From the NCBI RefSeq assembly GCF_002205895.1, contig NZ_NJDE01000003.1:310001-374000 (forward strand): 64,000 nucleotides of DNA. The letters run 5' to 3'. Numbering within the stretch: the stretch's first letter is position 1; each line of letters begins with the position of its first letter. The position numbers and the translations under genes were made by a program. The DNA is from Saccharibacillus sp. O23 (lineage in GTDB: Bacteria > Bacillota > Bacilli > Paenibacillales > Paenibacillaceae). Shown here one piece after another: positions 18,124 to 26,324 of this stretch. The notes below the pieces were generated by a model. It saw nothing but the letters and a program-made list of their open reading frames with translations, did not search any database and was not told the origin of the DNA.

Positions 18124-18139
18124 TTCGATTTTTTTCGAA
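18124..18139. promoter_or_regulatory. ArsR-type operator 2
   Basis: An identical copy of the TTCGATTTTTTTCGAA palindrome, 62 bases from operator 1 and just upstream of the ArsR gene, consistent with autoregulation. Confidence 0.6.
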
Positions 18140-18176
18140 GTTTGATAAAAAAGCGCCGCTATGCTACCCTACAACC

Positions 18177-18482
18177 ATGAAAAATCTAACGATTCCCGCC
18201 GCTTCGGAAATGACGTTGACTGCCGTATGCGCCGCGCTCGGCGATCCGGTCCGCATGAAGATCGCCCGATGTCTCGCTCGCTCGGGAGAAAAAAACTGCT
18301 CGGGTTTCGAAGTCGGCCATCTCTCGAAATCCACGCTGTCCCACCATATCAAGATTTTGCGCGAGTCGGGCTTGATTCAGCCTCGTATTCAAGGCAAAGA
18401 ACATTTCTATTCGCTGCGCAAAGAAGAACTCGATCGGCGTTTCCCCGGACTGGTCGCGATGCTGCTGGCCGAAGAAACGTAA
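18177..18482 (+). CDS. ArsR-family winged-helix repressor
   Basis: A 101-residue regulator. LGDPVRMKIARCLARSG, then LSKSTLSHHIKILRESGLIQ (recognition helix region) and the wing RIQGKEHFYSLRKEEL are characteristic of ArsR/SmtB proteins. No CxC metal-binding pair is seen in the recognition helix; one cysteine lies in KNCSGFE. This makes a classic metal sensor less likely than a small-molecule or redox sensor. The start at 18177 lacks a clear ribosome site, and an internal ATG at 18207 is possible. It probably represses the divergent NTF2-like gene. The AraC gene follows after 31 bases and may be co-transcribed. Confidence 0.8.
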   Translation: MKNLTIPAASEMTLTAVCAALGDPVRMKIARCLARSGEKNCSGFEVGHLSKSTLSHHIKILRESGLIQPRIQGKEHFYSLRKEELDRRFPGLVAMLLAEET

Positions 18483-18513
18483 TAAGGGAGTCTCGGAGAA
18501 GAGGTCTCGGAAG

Positions 18514-19356
18514 ATGGAGAACAAAGAAACGCAAGTGATCGACAGCATCGAGCGCTTCAAGCCCCACACGTTCAGCTTCGAGCGGGGCGAAGGACTGTTC
18601 ATGTCCCATTCGCACGATTGCGACGAGCTGACGCTGATACTCGAAGGGCAGGGTTATTACAGCTCGCCGGAACAAAATATCAAGGTCAGCGCGGGCGACG
18701 TAGTGTTGATTCCGCCGAGGCTGCATCACGGCTTCGTGTGCACGGTGCCTTGGCAGGGCATTTCGGTGCATTTTCGTCATGATCGCCTGCCGGTGCACAG
18801 CCGCTATCCGTTCGGCGCTGCCGAACGGGAACCGAACCGTATCCTGCACGCGCGGCTGGAAGGCGAGGAACTGCGCTGGGCCGAGAGCAGCCTGTCGCAG
18901 TTGGAACGCGAATGGAGAGCCGACGACGGAGGCAGCGACGGCCGGCAGCTGATGCGGCTTGCGCTGGAAACGACGCTGCTGCTGTTTCGGCGCGGCCGAT
19001 CTTGCGGCGCGCCGTCCGCCGCAGGAGACCGGAGTGTCGTGCAGGAAGTGCTCAAAGAGATCCATGCCCGCTACTACGCCGGCATCACGATCGGAGAACT
19101 GGCCGCCCGGCATTTCCTGTCGGAGAGCCATCTGCGCAAAAAGTTTACGGAAGCCATGGGGCTCTCGCCCAAGCAGTACATCATCAATCTACGATTGATG
19201 GAGGCCAAACGCCTGCTTCAGCAGACCGATCAAGCGATCGAAAGCATCTCGTCGGAAGTCGGCTTCACCTCTTCGAGCCGATTCTACGAACTGTTCGTCA
19301 AATCGGCCGGCATGACGCCGCTCGAATGGCGGAACGCGCATCGGCACGGCGGCTGA
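18514..19356 (+). CDS. AraC-family regulator with N-terminal cupin
   Basis: A 280-residue protein. The N-terminal cupin (HSHDCDELTLILEG, then a glycine-bounded turn and PPRLHHGF) probably binds a sugar. The C-terminal ~100 residues carry two helix-turn-helix motifs: ITIGELAARHFLSESHLRKKF and the AraC signature region ending SSRFYELFVKSAGMTPLEWR. GGAGAAGAGG lies before the ATG. It precedes a GH43 glycosidase and an LplABC-like importer, so control of plant oligosaccharide uptake is a reasonable inference. A terminator separates it from those genes. Confidence 0.82.
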   Translation: MENKETQVIDSIERFKPHTFSFERGEGLFMSHSHDCDELTLILEGQGYYSSPEQNIKVSAGDVVLIPPRLHHGFVCTVPWQGISVHFRHDRLPVHSRYPFGAAEREPNRILHARLEGEELRWAESSLSQLEREWRADDGGSDGRQLMRLALETTLLLFRRGRSCGAPSAAGDRSVVQEVLKEIHARYYAGITIGELAARHFLSESHLRKKFTEAMGLSPKQYIINLRLMEAKRLLQQTDQAIESISSEVGFTSSSRFYELFVKSAGMTPLEWRNAHRHGG

Positions 19357-19419
19357 AGCCCGCCTCCGACAAGCGGCCGCGCATCGGCGCTTTTCTTGCT
19401 GCGCCTGTCCGTTTCCGAG

Positions 19420-19444
19420 AGACCGCCTTTGCAGGCGGTCTTTT
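19420..19444 (+). terminator. Terminator after the AraC gene
   Basis: AGACCGCC and GGCGGTCT with a six-base loop, then T-rich sequence. The remaining ~250 bases to the GH43 gene show no other clear feature. Confidence 0.75.
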
Positions 19445-19695
19445 CGGCGTGCGCTTTTTATCCGGTTTTGCCGATGCCCGCTCTTTTCCTTCCCGCCGAA
19501 AACGATCGTTTGCCGAGTCTTTTCCGACCGTCGAAAACGCTCAAAGCCTCTTCTTTTTCGATCCGGAAATGAAGCGTTTCCATAATTGTTTACTCCTTTT
19601 TTCTCCCAGATAATAGAAGGACCACCCGATCGGCACGCGCAGGAACGGCCGTGTGCGAAGATGGGGCGGAAGACCGACACATAAGGAGCAAGCCC

Positions 19696-20652
19696 ATGAC
19701 GAATCGCGTAACGTTTAGCAATCCGGTGGCCGCCAAAGCCGCCGACCCGTGGGTATACCGACATACCGACGGCTTCTACTATTTCATGTGCACGCGCGGC
19801 GATCGACTGGAGCTGCTGCGTTCGCGCAGGCTGACGGACATCGCGAGCGGCGAGCGGCGCACGGTCTGGAGACCCGAACCCGGCGGACGCTACAGCCATC
19901 ACCTGTGGGCGCCCGAGATTCATCATTTGGACGGCAAATGGTACATCTACTACACCGCCAACGACGGCGGAGGCGACGATACCCGGCAGGTCTGCGTGCT
20001 GGAGAACGACGGCGCCGATCCGACGGAAGGCGAATGGCGCTGGCGCGGCGCGCTGCCGACTCCTTCGCCCGGATTGGACGGCTCGGTGCTGAAGCTTGGA
20101 GAATCGCTGTATTTCTTGTACGCGGGTTACGGACATTTTCCCGATTACGGCTCGGCGATCTACATCATGAAAATGGACAACCCGTATACCTTGAGCGGCG
20201 GCGAACAGGTGCTGCTGACCGCGCCTACGCTCGACTGGGAGAAACAAGGCGGCATGGCGATCAACGAAGGACCGGTGGTGCTGCATCGGGGCGGCCGGGT
20301 CTTCCTGATCTATTCCGCCAGCACGACTTGGTCGGAAGATTATTGTTTGGGCATGCTGACGATGGACGAGCAGGCCGATCCGATGGACGCCGAGTCTTGG
20401 ATCAAATCGCCGCAGCCCGTTTTCCGCAAAAATCCCGAACAAGGCGTCTACGCCACCGGCCATAACAGCTTCACCGTTTCGCCGGACGGCAGCGAAGATT
20501 GGATCGTGTTCCATGCGCTGTCCGCGCCCGGGGAAGACACCGGCAATCGGGCCACGCGCATCCAGAAATTCGGTTGGCGCGCGGACGGAACGCCCGACTT
20601 CGGCATACCGCTCGGCGACGGCGCGGCGCTCGAACCGCCTTCCGGAGAATAA
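19696..20652 (+). CDS. GH43-family glycosidase, cytoplasmic
   Basis: A 318-residue five-bladed beta-propeller glycoside hydrolase. The three family acids are visible: the base Asp in AADPWV (D17), the pKa-modulating Asp in LDGSV (near residue 129) and the acid Glu in INEGP (near residue 192). No signal peptide is present, so it would act on imported oligosaccharides. GH43 enzymes are typically alpha-L-arabinofuranosidases or beta-xylosidases, which the sequence alone does not separate. The ATG at 19696 follows AAGGAGC, whereas the longer frame from 19651 has no such site. It lies just upstream of the sugar importer. Confidence 0.82.
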   Translation: MTNRVTFSNPVAAKAADPWVYRHTDGFYYFMCTRGDRLELLRSRRLTDIASGERRTVWRPEPGGRYSHHLWAPEIHHLDGKWYIYYTANDGGGDDTRQVCVLENDGADPTEGEWRWRGALPTPSPGLDGSVLKLGESLYFLYAGYGHFPDYGSAIYIMKMDNPYTLSGGEQVLLTAPTLDWEKQGGMAINEGPVVLHRGGRVFLIYSASTTWSEDYCLGMLTMDEQADPMDAESWIKSPQPVFRKNPEQGVYATGHNSFTVSPDGSEDWIVFHALSAPGEDTGNRATRIQKFGWRADGTPDFGIPLGDGAALEPPSGE

Positions 20653-20730
20653 GGTTTCCGCCAAGCGGTCGAACGCCAAGATCCAAAAATACGTCCTGAA
20701 TACCAAAAATCCGTCTCTTGTCCCCTTCAT

Positions 20731-20746
20731 TTGGAAGCGTTACCAT
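20731..20746 (+). promoter_or_regulatory. CcpA cre site before the sugar importer
   Basis: TTGGAAGCGTTACCAT matches the Bacillus cre consensus WTGNAANCGNWNNCAW at every fixed position. It lies 39 bases before the start of the solute-binding protein, in the likely promoter. Catabolite repression of the importer is predicted. Confidence 0.65.
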
Positions 20747-20784
20747 TTACACGAATATCAAATAAAAAAAGCAGGGGGATCGCC

Positions 20785-22533
20785 ATGAATCTCAAAACAT
20801 TCGGCAAACGCATGGGCCTTTTGGCCGCCGTATCCGCTCTCGCCGTATCGACGGCATGCAGCGGGGGCGGCGATTCTAAAGAAGCGGACGCTAAGAAAAC
20901 CGACAGCACGGACACGGAAGCCGCCGGCAAAGCGCAGCAGGTCGCGTTCAAAGACATCGGCGGAGACATCCGCGGCAACGAGAAGCCGACTCCGGAGCAG
21001 ATCGAGGAAGTCAACGGCACGCTCAACGATACATATCTCGGCGATATTTTCGACCAAAAGATTCCGAACGATTATTCCGCGTATCCCGTGAAGGGCGACG
21101 TGACGCTGGATGTCTGGATGCCGGCCAACGCCGACGTACCGGACATGAACAAGCAGGCCGTGCAGGATCAGGTCGAGAAGCTGACGGGCATCAAAGTCAA
21201 TTTCATCACGCCGCCGGTCGGACAGGAAGCGGACGCGTTTACCTTGATGATCTCCTCGGGCGAGCTGCCAGACATCATCATCGATCCGGGCCGTTATCCG
21301 GGCGGGCTCGAAGCGGGCGTGAACGACGGCGCTTACCTCGACCTGACCGACTTGATCGAGAAAGACGCGCCGAACTACAACGCATGGCGCAATTCCGACG
21401 AGATGCGCCGCAAGACGACCGTCACCGACGACGGCCGCCTGCTCGGCTTCTACGGCATCGCGCCTTACTCCGAATGGATGTGGTTCGGCATGCTGATCAA
21501 GCAGGAAGCGCTCGACAAGACGGGGCTGGAAGTGCCGACGACGATCGACGAATGGCATACATTCCTGACCAAAGCCAAAGAAGTCGGCTACTCCGAACCG
21601 CTCAACTACGGTTCCAGCTACGGCCAACTGTTCACCGGCATCATCAACGGCGCTTACGGCGTCTGGGACTGGACCTTTATCGACAAAGACGGCAAAGTCC
21701 AATGGGGCCCGGCGCAGCCGAAAGCCAAAGAGTATCTGACCACGATGCAGCAGTGGAACAAAGAAGGCCTGCTGAACCGCGATTGGGCGACGGCGGACTT
21801 CAATCAACGCATGGCGACCGCGATCTCGGACAAAACGGCCGTCATGATGGATTCCCCGGATACGATGTGGAGCTATTGGAAACAGCAGAACGATTTCGAC
21901 TTCGTCGGCGCGCCGAACCCGGTGTTGAACGAAGGCGATCAGCCGCAGGTCAGCTACAAGAACTTCATGCGGGCCGGCACGAACGCCGCGATCACCACGC
22001 AGGCCGAGAACGTCGAAGCGGCGATGGCGTTCCTCGATTTCGGTTACAGCAAAAAAGGCTGGGAGCTGCTGAACTACGGCGAATACGGCAAAGTCCATCT
22101 GATCGACAAAGACGGCAAACCGTATTTCCCGGCGGACAGCTACATTTACAAAGACCCGGAAGGCCAGCCGGTCGCCACGACGCTGCATAAATACCGGATG
22201 CACAACTGGCCGGATATCCGCGACGAGCACAATTCCAACCCGCTGATCGTGGCGGAAGGCAGCTACTCGGGCGATATCCGCAAAACGTGGACCGAAGAAA
22301 TGGACGCGAGCGTCACTATGCCGCCGATCACCTTCACGCAGGAAGAAGCGTCGAGAGAAGCCGAACTCGGCAACCAGCTCTCTACGCTGCGGAACGAATA
22401 TTTCGCCAAGATCATCATGGGCGAACTGCCGGTCGACGCTTACGACAAATTTTTGCAGGAAGCCAAAGCGATGGGGCTCGACGAGTTCCTGAGCCTGCAT
22501 CAGGCGGCGCTGGACCGGTACAACCAGCGGTAA
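20785..22533 (+). CDS. Extracellular sugar-binding lipoprotein (LplA/LipO type)
   Basis: A 582-residue lipoprotein. The signal region MGLLAAVSALAVSTACSGGG has a lipobox STAC. The mature protein is a large family-1 solute-binding protein with DVWMPANAD, DIIIDPGRYPGG and a C-terminal helical tail. This size and permease context are typical of LplA/YtcQ-type binding proteins for complex oligosaccharides in Paenibacillus. AGGGGG precedes the ATG at 20785; the longer frame starting at 20731 is not supported. It is the first gene of an importer operon. No ATPase gene is present, as usual for this class, which shares MsmX-type ATPases. Confidence 0.88.
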   Translation: MNLKTFGKRMGLLAAVSALAVSTACSGGGDSKEADAKKTDSTDTEAAGKAQQVAFKDIGGDIRGNEKPTPEQIEEVNGTLNDTYLGDIFDQKIPNDYSAYPVKGDVTLDVWMPANADVPDMNKQAVQDQVEKLTGIKVNFITPPVGQEADAFTLMISSGELPDIIIDPGRYPGGLEAGVNDGAYLDLTDLIEKDAPNYNAWRNSDEMRRKTTVTDDGRLLGFYGIAPYSEWMWFGMLIKQEALDKTGLEVPTTIDEWHTFLTKAKEVGYSEPLNYGSSYGQLFTGIINGAYGVWDWTFIDKDGKVQWGPAQPKAKEYLTTMQQWNKEGLLNRDWATADFNQRMATAISDKTAVMMDSPDTMWSYWKQQNDFDFVGAPNPVLNEGDQPQVSYKNFMRAGTNAAITTQAENVEAAMAFLDFGYSKKGWELLNYGEYGKVHLIDKDGKPYFPADSYIYKDPEGQPVATTLHKYRMHNWPDIRDEHNSNPLIVAEGSYSGDIRKTWTEEMDASVTMPPITFTQEEASREAELGNQLSTLRNEYFAKIIMGELPVDAYDKFLQEAKAMGLDEFLSLHQAALDRYNQR

Positions 22534-22666
22534 GCTCCGGCGTCTTTTCGCAAGATGCCGCATCAAGCGCGCGCACGCGGAGCGGCCGGTCTTCCCTTTC
22601 CCCGGGGCAGACAGGCCGTTCCGCCCGGCGGGCGCAACCGAATCCATACAAGGAGGTGACTGGCCG

Positions 22667-23635
22667 GTGCTTACGCTGCGCAAGAACAAGAAGGTCGGCG
22701 GAATCGCCGCCTCCGAACGCCCGAACGCGTCGCTGCTGATCAAGAAGGACGTTCGCAAAAACTGGTTCCCTTACCTGCTCGCGGTCCCCGTCATCGTCTG
22801 GTTCGTCGTATTCTGCTACGGCCCGATGTGGGGCATCCTGATCGCGTTCAAAGATTACAAGCCGCTGCTCGGCTTCTCGGAAAGCCCGTGGGTAGGCCTG
22901 AAGCATTTCGTCGATTTCTTTCAGGGTCCCTACTTCTGGCGGGTCGTCAAAAATACGCTGCTGCTCAATCTCTGGGGCATCGCCTTCGGCTTCACCGCCC
23001 CGATCGTGCTGGCGCTGCTGCTGAACGAGATCCGCAGCAAACTGTTCAAGCGCACCGTGCAGACGATCACCTACATGCCGCACTTCATCTCGCTCGTCGT
23101 CGTAGCGGGCATGATCCATATTTTTACCGCGGACGAAGGCATCATCACGCAGGCGCTCCAGTGGATTACGGGCAAAGAATACTCTTCTCTGCTCGGCTAC
23201 TCGTCGATGTTCCGGCCGCTGTACGTCTTCTCGGGCATCTGGCAGAGCATCGGTTGGGAGAGCATCATCTATCTCGCCGCCATGGGTTCCATCGACTCGT
23301 CGCTGTACGAAGCCGCGGACATGGACGGCGCCAACCGTTTGCAGAAAATGTGGCATGTGACGCTTCCGCAGATCACGCCGACGATCGTCATCTTGTTCAT
23401 CTTCGCGGTGGGCGGTCTGATGGCTTCCGGTTACGAGAAGATCATCCTGCTGTACAACCCGCTCACGTACGACACGGCCGACGTCATCGCGTCTTACGTC
23501 TACCGCCGAGGGCTGCGCGAAGCGAGCCTCAGCTATTCGACGGCCGTCGGATTGTTCAGCGCGGTCATCAACTTCGGCCTGCTGTGGGTGACGAACAGCA
23601 TCGCCAGACGCAAATCCGAAGTCAGCCTGTGGTAG
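22667..23635 (+). CDS. ABC sugar permease, LplB type
   Basis: A 322-residue inner-membrane permease with about six hydrophobic helices. The family EAA loop lies near the C-terminal third: EAADMDGANRLQKMWHVTLPQ. It starts with GTG at 22667 directly after a perfect AAGGAGGTGA. It pairs with the next permease to form the channel fed by the binding protein upstream. The 133-base gap from the binding-protein gene may hold a processing or attenuation hairpin, but none was clear. Confidence 0.88.
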   Translation: MLTLRKNKKVGGIAASERPNASLLIKKDVRKNWFPYLLAVPVIVWFVVFCYGPMWGILIAFKDYKPLLGFSESPWVGLKHFVDFFQGPYFWRVVKNTLLLNLWGIAFGFTAPIVLALLLNEIRSKLFKRTVQTITYMPHFISLVVVAGMIHIFTADEGIITQALQWITGKEYSSLLGYSSMFRPLYVFSGIWQSIGWESIIYLAAMGSIDSSLYEAADMDGANRLQKMWHVTLPQITPTIVILFIFAVGGLMASGYEKIILLYNPLTYDTADVIASYVYRRGLREASLSYSTAVGLFSAVINFGLLWVTNSIARRKSEVSLW

Positions 23636-23653
23636 AAAGGAGCGCTTAACCTT

Positions 23654-24556
23654 ATGGTCCATTACAAATCTTGGGGCAACCGGCTGTTCGACGGCGCGAT
23701 CTATCTGCTGCTGACCGCGCTGACCCTGATGTGTCTGTACCCGATCGTGCATATCTTGTTCGCTTCGATGAGCGATCCGGGCCGGCTCGTCGCCCACAAA
23801 GGGCTGCTGCTCGCCCCGCTCGGCTTCACGCTCGACGGTTATAAGCTGATCTTCCGCGACAACGCCCTGCTCGTGGGCTACGCCAATACGCTGATCTATG
23901 TCAGCCTCGGCACCGCGATCAACATGGTCATGACGATCATGGGCGCGTACGTGCTGTCCCGGCGGGAGCTGTATTTCAAAAAGTACATCATGATCATGAT
24001 CACCGTCACGATGTTCTTCGGCGGCGGACTGATTCCGTGGTTCCTGCTCATGAAAGACATCGGCCTCTACAACAATATCTGGGCGATGGTGCTGCCGGGC
24101 GCGATCAATACGTGGAACATGATCATCCTGCGTACGGGCTTCCAAGCGCTGCCGCAGGAACTCGAAGAAGCCGCGACGATCGACGGCGCGAGTCAGGCGC
24201 GAATTCTGGTTAGCATTCTGATTCCGCTGTCCAAAGCGACGCTCGCCGTTATTTTCCTCTACTATCTCGTCGGCAACTGGAACTCTTGGTTCAACGCGAT
24301 GGTCCTGCTTCAAGACCGGGCATTGTTCCCGCTGCAACTGCTGCTCAAAGAAATCCTCGTCGCCAACGATACCAGCGCGGCCACGATGGGCAGCGCCGGC
24401 GGCGTCGTGATCGACAGCGCGGGCAGCGCCACCGCTTACCGCGAACTGGTCAAATACTGCACCATCGTCGTCTCGACGCTCCCGATCCTGCTGGTGTATC
24501 CGTTCTTGCAGAAGTATTTCGTGAAAGGCGTATACGTGGGATCGATCAAAGGATAA
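23654..24556 (+). CDS. ABC sugar permease, LplC/YtcP type
   Basis: A 300-residue permease with six hydrophobic helices and the EAA loop EEAATIDGASQARILVSILIPL. The C-terminus ending FVKGVYVGSIKG is typical for YtcP/LplC. AAAGGAG precedes the ATG, and the gene begins 18 bases after the previous permease. It is the last gene of the operon, ended by a terminator at 24611. Confidence 0.88.
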   Translation: MVHYKSWGNRLFDGAIYLLLTALTLMCLYPIVHILFASMSDPGRLVAHKGLLLAPLGFTLDGYKLIFRDNALLVGYANTLIYVSLGTAINMVMTIMGAYVLSRRELYFKKYIMIMITVTMFFGGGLIPWFLLMKDIGLYNNIWAMVLPGAINTWNMIILRTGFQALPQELEEAATIDGASQARILVSILIPLSKATLAVIFLYYLVGNWNSWFNAMVLLQDRALFPLQLLLKEILVANDTSAATMGSAGGVVIDSAGSATAYRELVKYCTIVVSTLPILLVYPFLQKYFVKGVYVGSIKG

Positions 24557-24610
24557 GCGAAACGCAAAGCGCGCCCGATCAGTCAGCGCAGGCGTCGCCG
24601 AAGCCAAACG

Positions 24611-24657
24611 AAAGGCCGGCTAACGGGAGTTTTCCCGTCGACCGGCCTTTGTTTTTT
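24611..24657 (+). terminator. Terminator of the importer operon
   Basis: AAAGGCCGG pairs with CCGGCCTTT around an inner ACGGGA/TCCCGT stem, followed by GTTTTTT. Confidence 0.85.
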
Positions 24658-24677
24658 CGCGGCTCCGTCCATGTTCA

Positions 24678-25193
24678 TTAAGCGTTCGCTCCCGACAGCG
24701 CTTCTTCGCGGGTCTGTCTGACCCGAATCAGCAGGCCGACGATCCGGACCAGCAGCATGGAACCGGCCATGAAGATGAACGCGGGGCCGATGATATACAG
24801 ATTGAAATGATGGATCTGCGAGTATTCGTAAGCCGTTTTGCCGTGGCTCGTCACCCATTCGACCAGACCGATACGAAGAATGAAGATGATCGACAGTACG
24901 CCTACGCTGGCGATGCCGTTCGTGATGTACGTCTTGCCGGATTTGCCGTCGTGTTCGATGCGGGACAGGGTCAGCAGCAGCGCGCCGATCAGAGCGCCGA
25001 AAGCGGCGGAAGCGACGAGCAGCCAGCCGTTGTTGCCGCCGCTCGGGATGTCCTTCAGATAAGTGGCGCCGAAGTAGCTCATGACGGCGATCGGCAGAAG
25101 CAGCCGGATCGGGTTGAAGGCTTTGCGGCCGAACGTGCTCCACGTCAGCAGGGCGAAAATGGCGAGCGTCGAAATCCAAGTTGCGGTTGTCAT
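24678..25193 (-). CDS. Unrecognised integral membrane protein
   Basis: A 171-residue protein with four or five hydrophobic segments: residues ~3-20, 28-45, 58-76, 93-108 and 130-155. Between the third and fourth segments lies a polar loop RIEHDGKSGKTY, and before the last a short polar stretch SHGKTAYEYSQIHH. The ribosome site is GAGGAGG. I do not recognise the family. A CcdC/DUF1453-like protein is conceivable because of length and topology, but no signature proves it. It is alone, convergent with the sugar importer. The DnaA-box cluster lies just upstream of its start. Confidence 0.6.
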   Translation of the reverse strand: MTTATWISTLAIFALLTWSTFGRKAFNPIRLLLPIAVMSYFGATYLKDIPSGGNNGWLLVASAAFGALIGALLLTLSRIEHDGKSGKTYITNGIASVGVLSIIFILRIGLVEWVTSHGKTAYEYSQIHHFNLYIIGPAFIFMAGSMLLVRIVGLLIRVRQTREEALSGANA

Positions 25194-25335
25194 GGTTTGT
25201 TGCCTCCTCGTTTGTGTTCGTCTTGGGATGTCTATATCTTATCCCGGACCGGGAGGCGCGGCGTCCACCGACAGATCGGTTATGCCGGATACGCAGGATC
25301 AACCCATAGGTGGATGCGCGGCGGACGAAGATCGG

Positions 25336-25430
25336 TTATCCACAGTCGAAAAGAGATGTTTCTCACCCTTCTTAGCGGGTTCCGTACGTTATCCACACTG
25401 TGAATATCTTTCTGCCGCACGTCATCCACA
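25336..25430. promoter_or_regulatory. Cluster of DnaA boxes
   Basis: TTATCCACA occurs perfectly at 25336-25344 and 25389-25397. TCATCCACA (one mismatch) is at 25422-25430. ATATTCACA (one mismatch), in the opposite orientation, is at 25399-25407, almost abutting the second box. All four lie within 95 bases of a 357-base intergenic region between the membrane protein and the NarL operon end. There are no replication genes nearby, so this is more likely a DnaA-titration or DnaA-regulated site than an origin. Confidence 0.6.
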
Positions 25431-25466
25431 GGTACGGAGCGGATCGCATACCTGCTTGCACGCACG

Positions 25467-25494
25467 CAAAAAGGACCGGCCCTCGGCCGATCCT
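25467..25494 (-). terminator. Terminator of the MarR-GNAT-kinase-regulator operon
   Basis: On the minus strand GGATCGGCC, loop GAG, GGCCGGTCC, then TTTTT. Confidence 0.8.
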
Positions 25495-25550
25495 CGCTCC
25501 GTACTTCGGCTGTTCTTCCCTGCTCGACGTACCTCGTCTTCGCTTATCGC

Positions 25551-26324
25551 TTACTCGACCATCCCGCTGCGAATCGCGTACACGACGGCCTGCGTCCGGT
25601 CCTGCACGTCAAACTTCTGCAGAATGCGATGCACATGCGTCTTCACCGTACTCTCGCTGACGAACAGCTTCGCGGCGATCTCTTCGTTGCGCAGGCCGTA
25701 CGCCATCTGCTGAAGCACTTCGATTTCCCGCGCGGTAAAAGGCTGAAGCAGCGCCGGGGCTTCGTTTGTCGCGCCGCCCGTCCGTTCGCGGCCGTCGGGA
25801 CCGGACCGCTCCGCTTCCGCCGAAGCCGCCGGATTGTCTGCCGCGGCCCGCGCCGCTTCTTCCGCTTGACGCTGAAGCGCCTGCCCGATCAGCTTCGCGG
25901 CCAGCGCGGTGCGGAAGATCACTTCGCCGCGCAGCGCGGCGCGAACGGCGGCCAACAGCTCTTCCGGCTCGGTGTCCTTAAGCAGATACCCGATCGCCCC
26001 CGCGCGGATGCCTTCGAAGACGTATTCTTCCGTATCGAACGTCGTCAGGATCACGATCTTGCAATCCGGCAGCTTCGCCAGAATCCGCCGCGCCGCTTCG
26101 ATGCCGTTGAACTGCGGCATCTGCACGTCCATCAAGATCAGGTCCGGCCGCTTGTCCAGCGCCGCTTCCACCGCTTCCGGGCCGCTGCCCGCTTCTCCGG
26201 CCACCACCAGATCCGGCTGCGCCCCGACGATGTATTTCATGCCCTGCCGCACGAGCGGCTGGTCGTCCACGAGCAGAATTTTCGCCCGGCCGTCCGGATT
26301 TGCGTCTCTCTCATCCTTGCTCAT
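25551..26324 (-). CDS. NarL/FixJ-family response regulator
   Basis: A 257-residue regulator. The receiver domain has the acidic pair VDDQ, phospho-acceptor D66 in LILMDVQMP, and LLKD. A LuxR-type HTH at the C-terminus contains FTAREIEVLQQMAYGLRNEEI and FVSESTVKTHVHRIL. The linker between the domains is unusually long and rich in Ala, Glu and Gly (about residues 150-190), one of several such insertions in this window. It overlaps the kinase gene by 14 bases and closes a four-gene operon. Its partner is the kinase immediately upstream. The target genes are not evident. Confidence 0.88.
   Translation of the reverse strand: MSKDERDANPDGRAKILLVDDQPLVRQGMKYIVGAQPDLVVAGEAGSGPEAVEAALDKRPDLILMDVQMPQFNGIEAARRILAKLPDCKIVILTTFDTEEYVFEGIRAGAIGYLLKDTEPEELLAAVRAALRGEVIFRTALAAKLIGQALQRQAEEAARAAADNPAASAEAERSGPDGRERTGGATNEAPALLQPFTAREIEVLQQMAYGLRNEEIAAKLFVSESTVKTHVHRILQKFDVQDRTQAVVYAIRSGMVE

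Noticed and set aside
25336-25430. Chromosomal replication origin
   Set aside because: DnaA boxes are present, but no dnaA, dnaN, rpmH or similar gene is nearby and no AT-rich unwinding region is evident.
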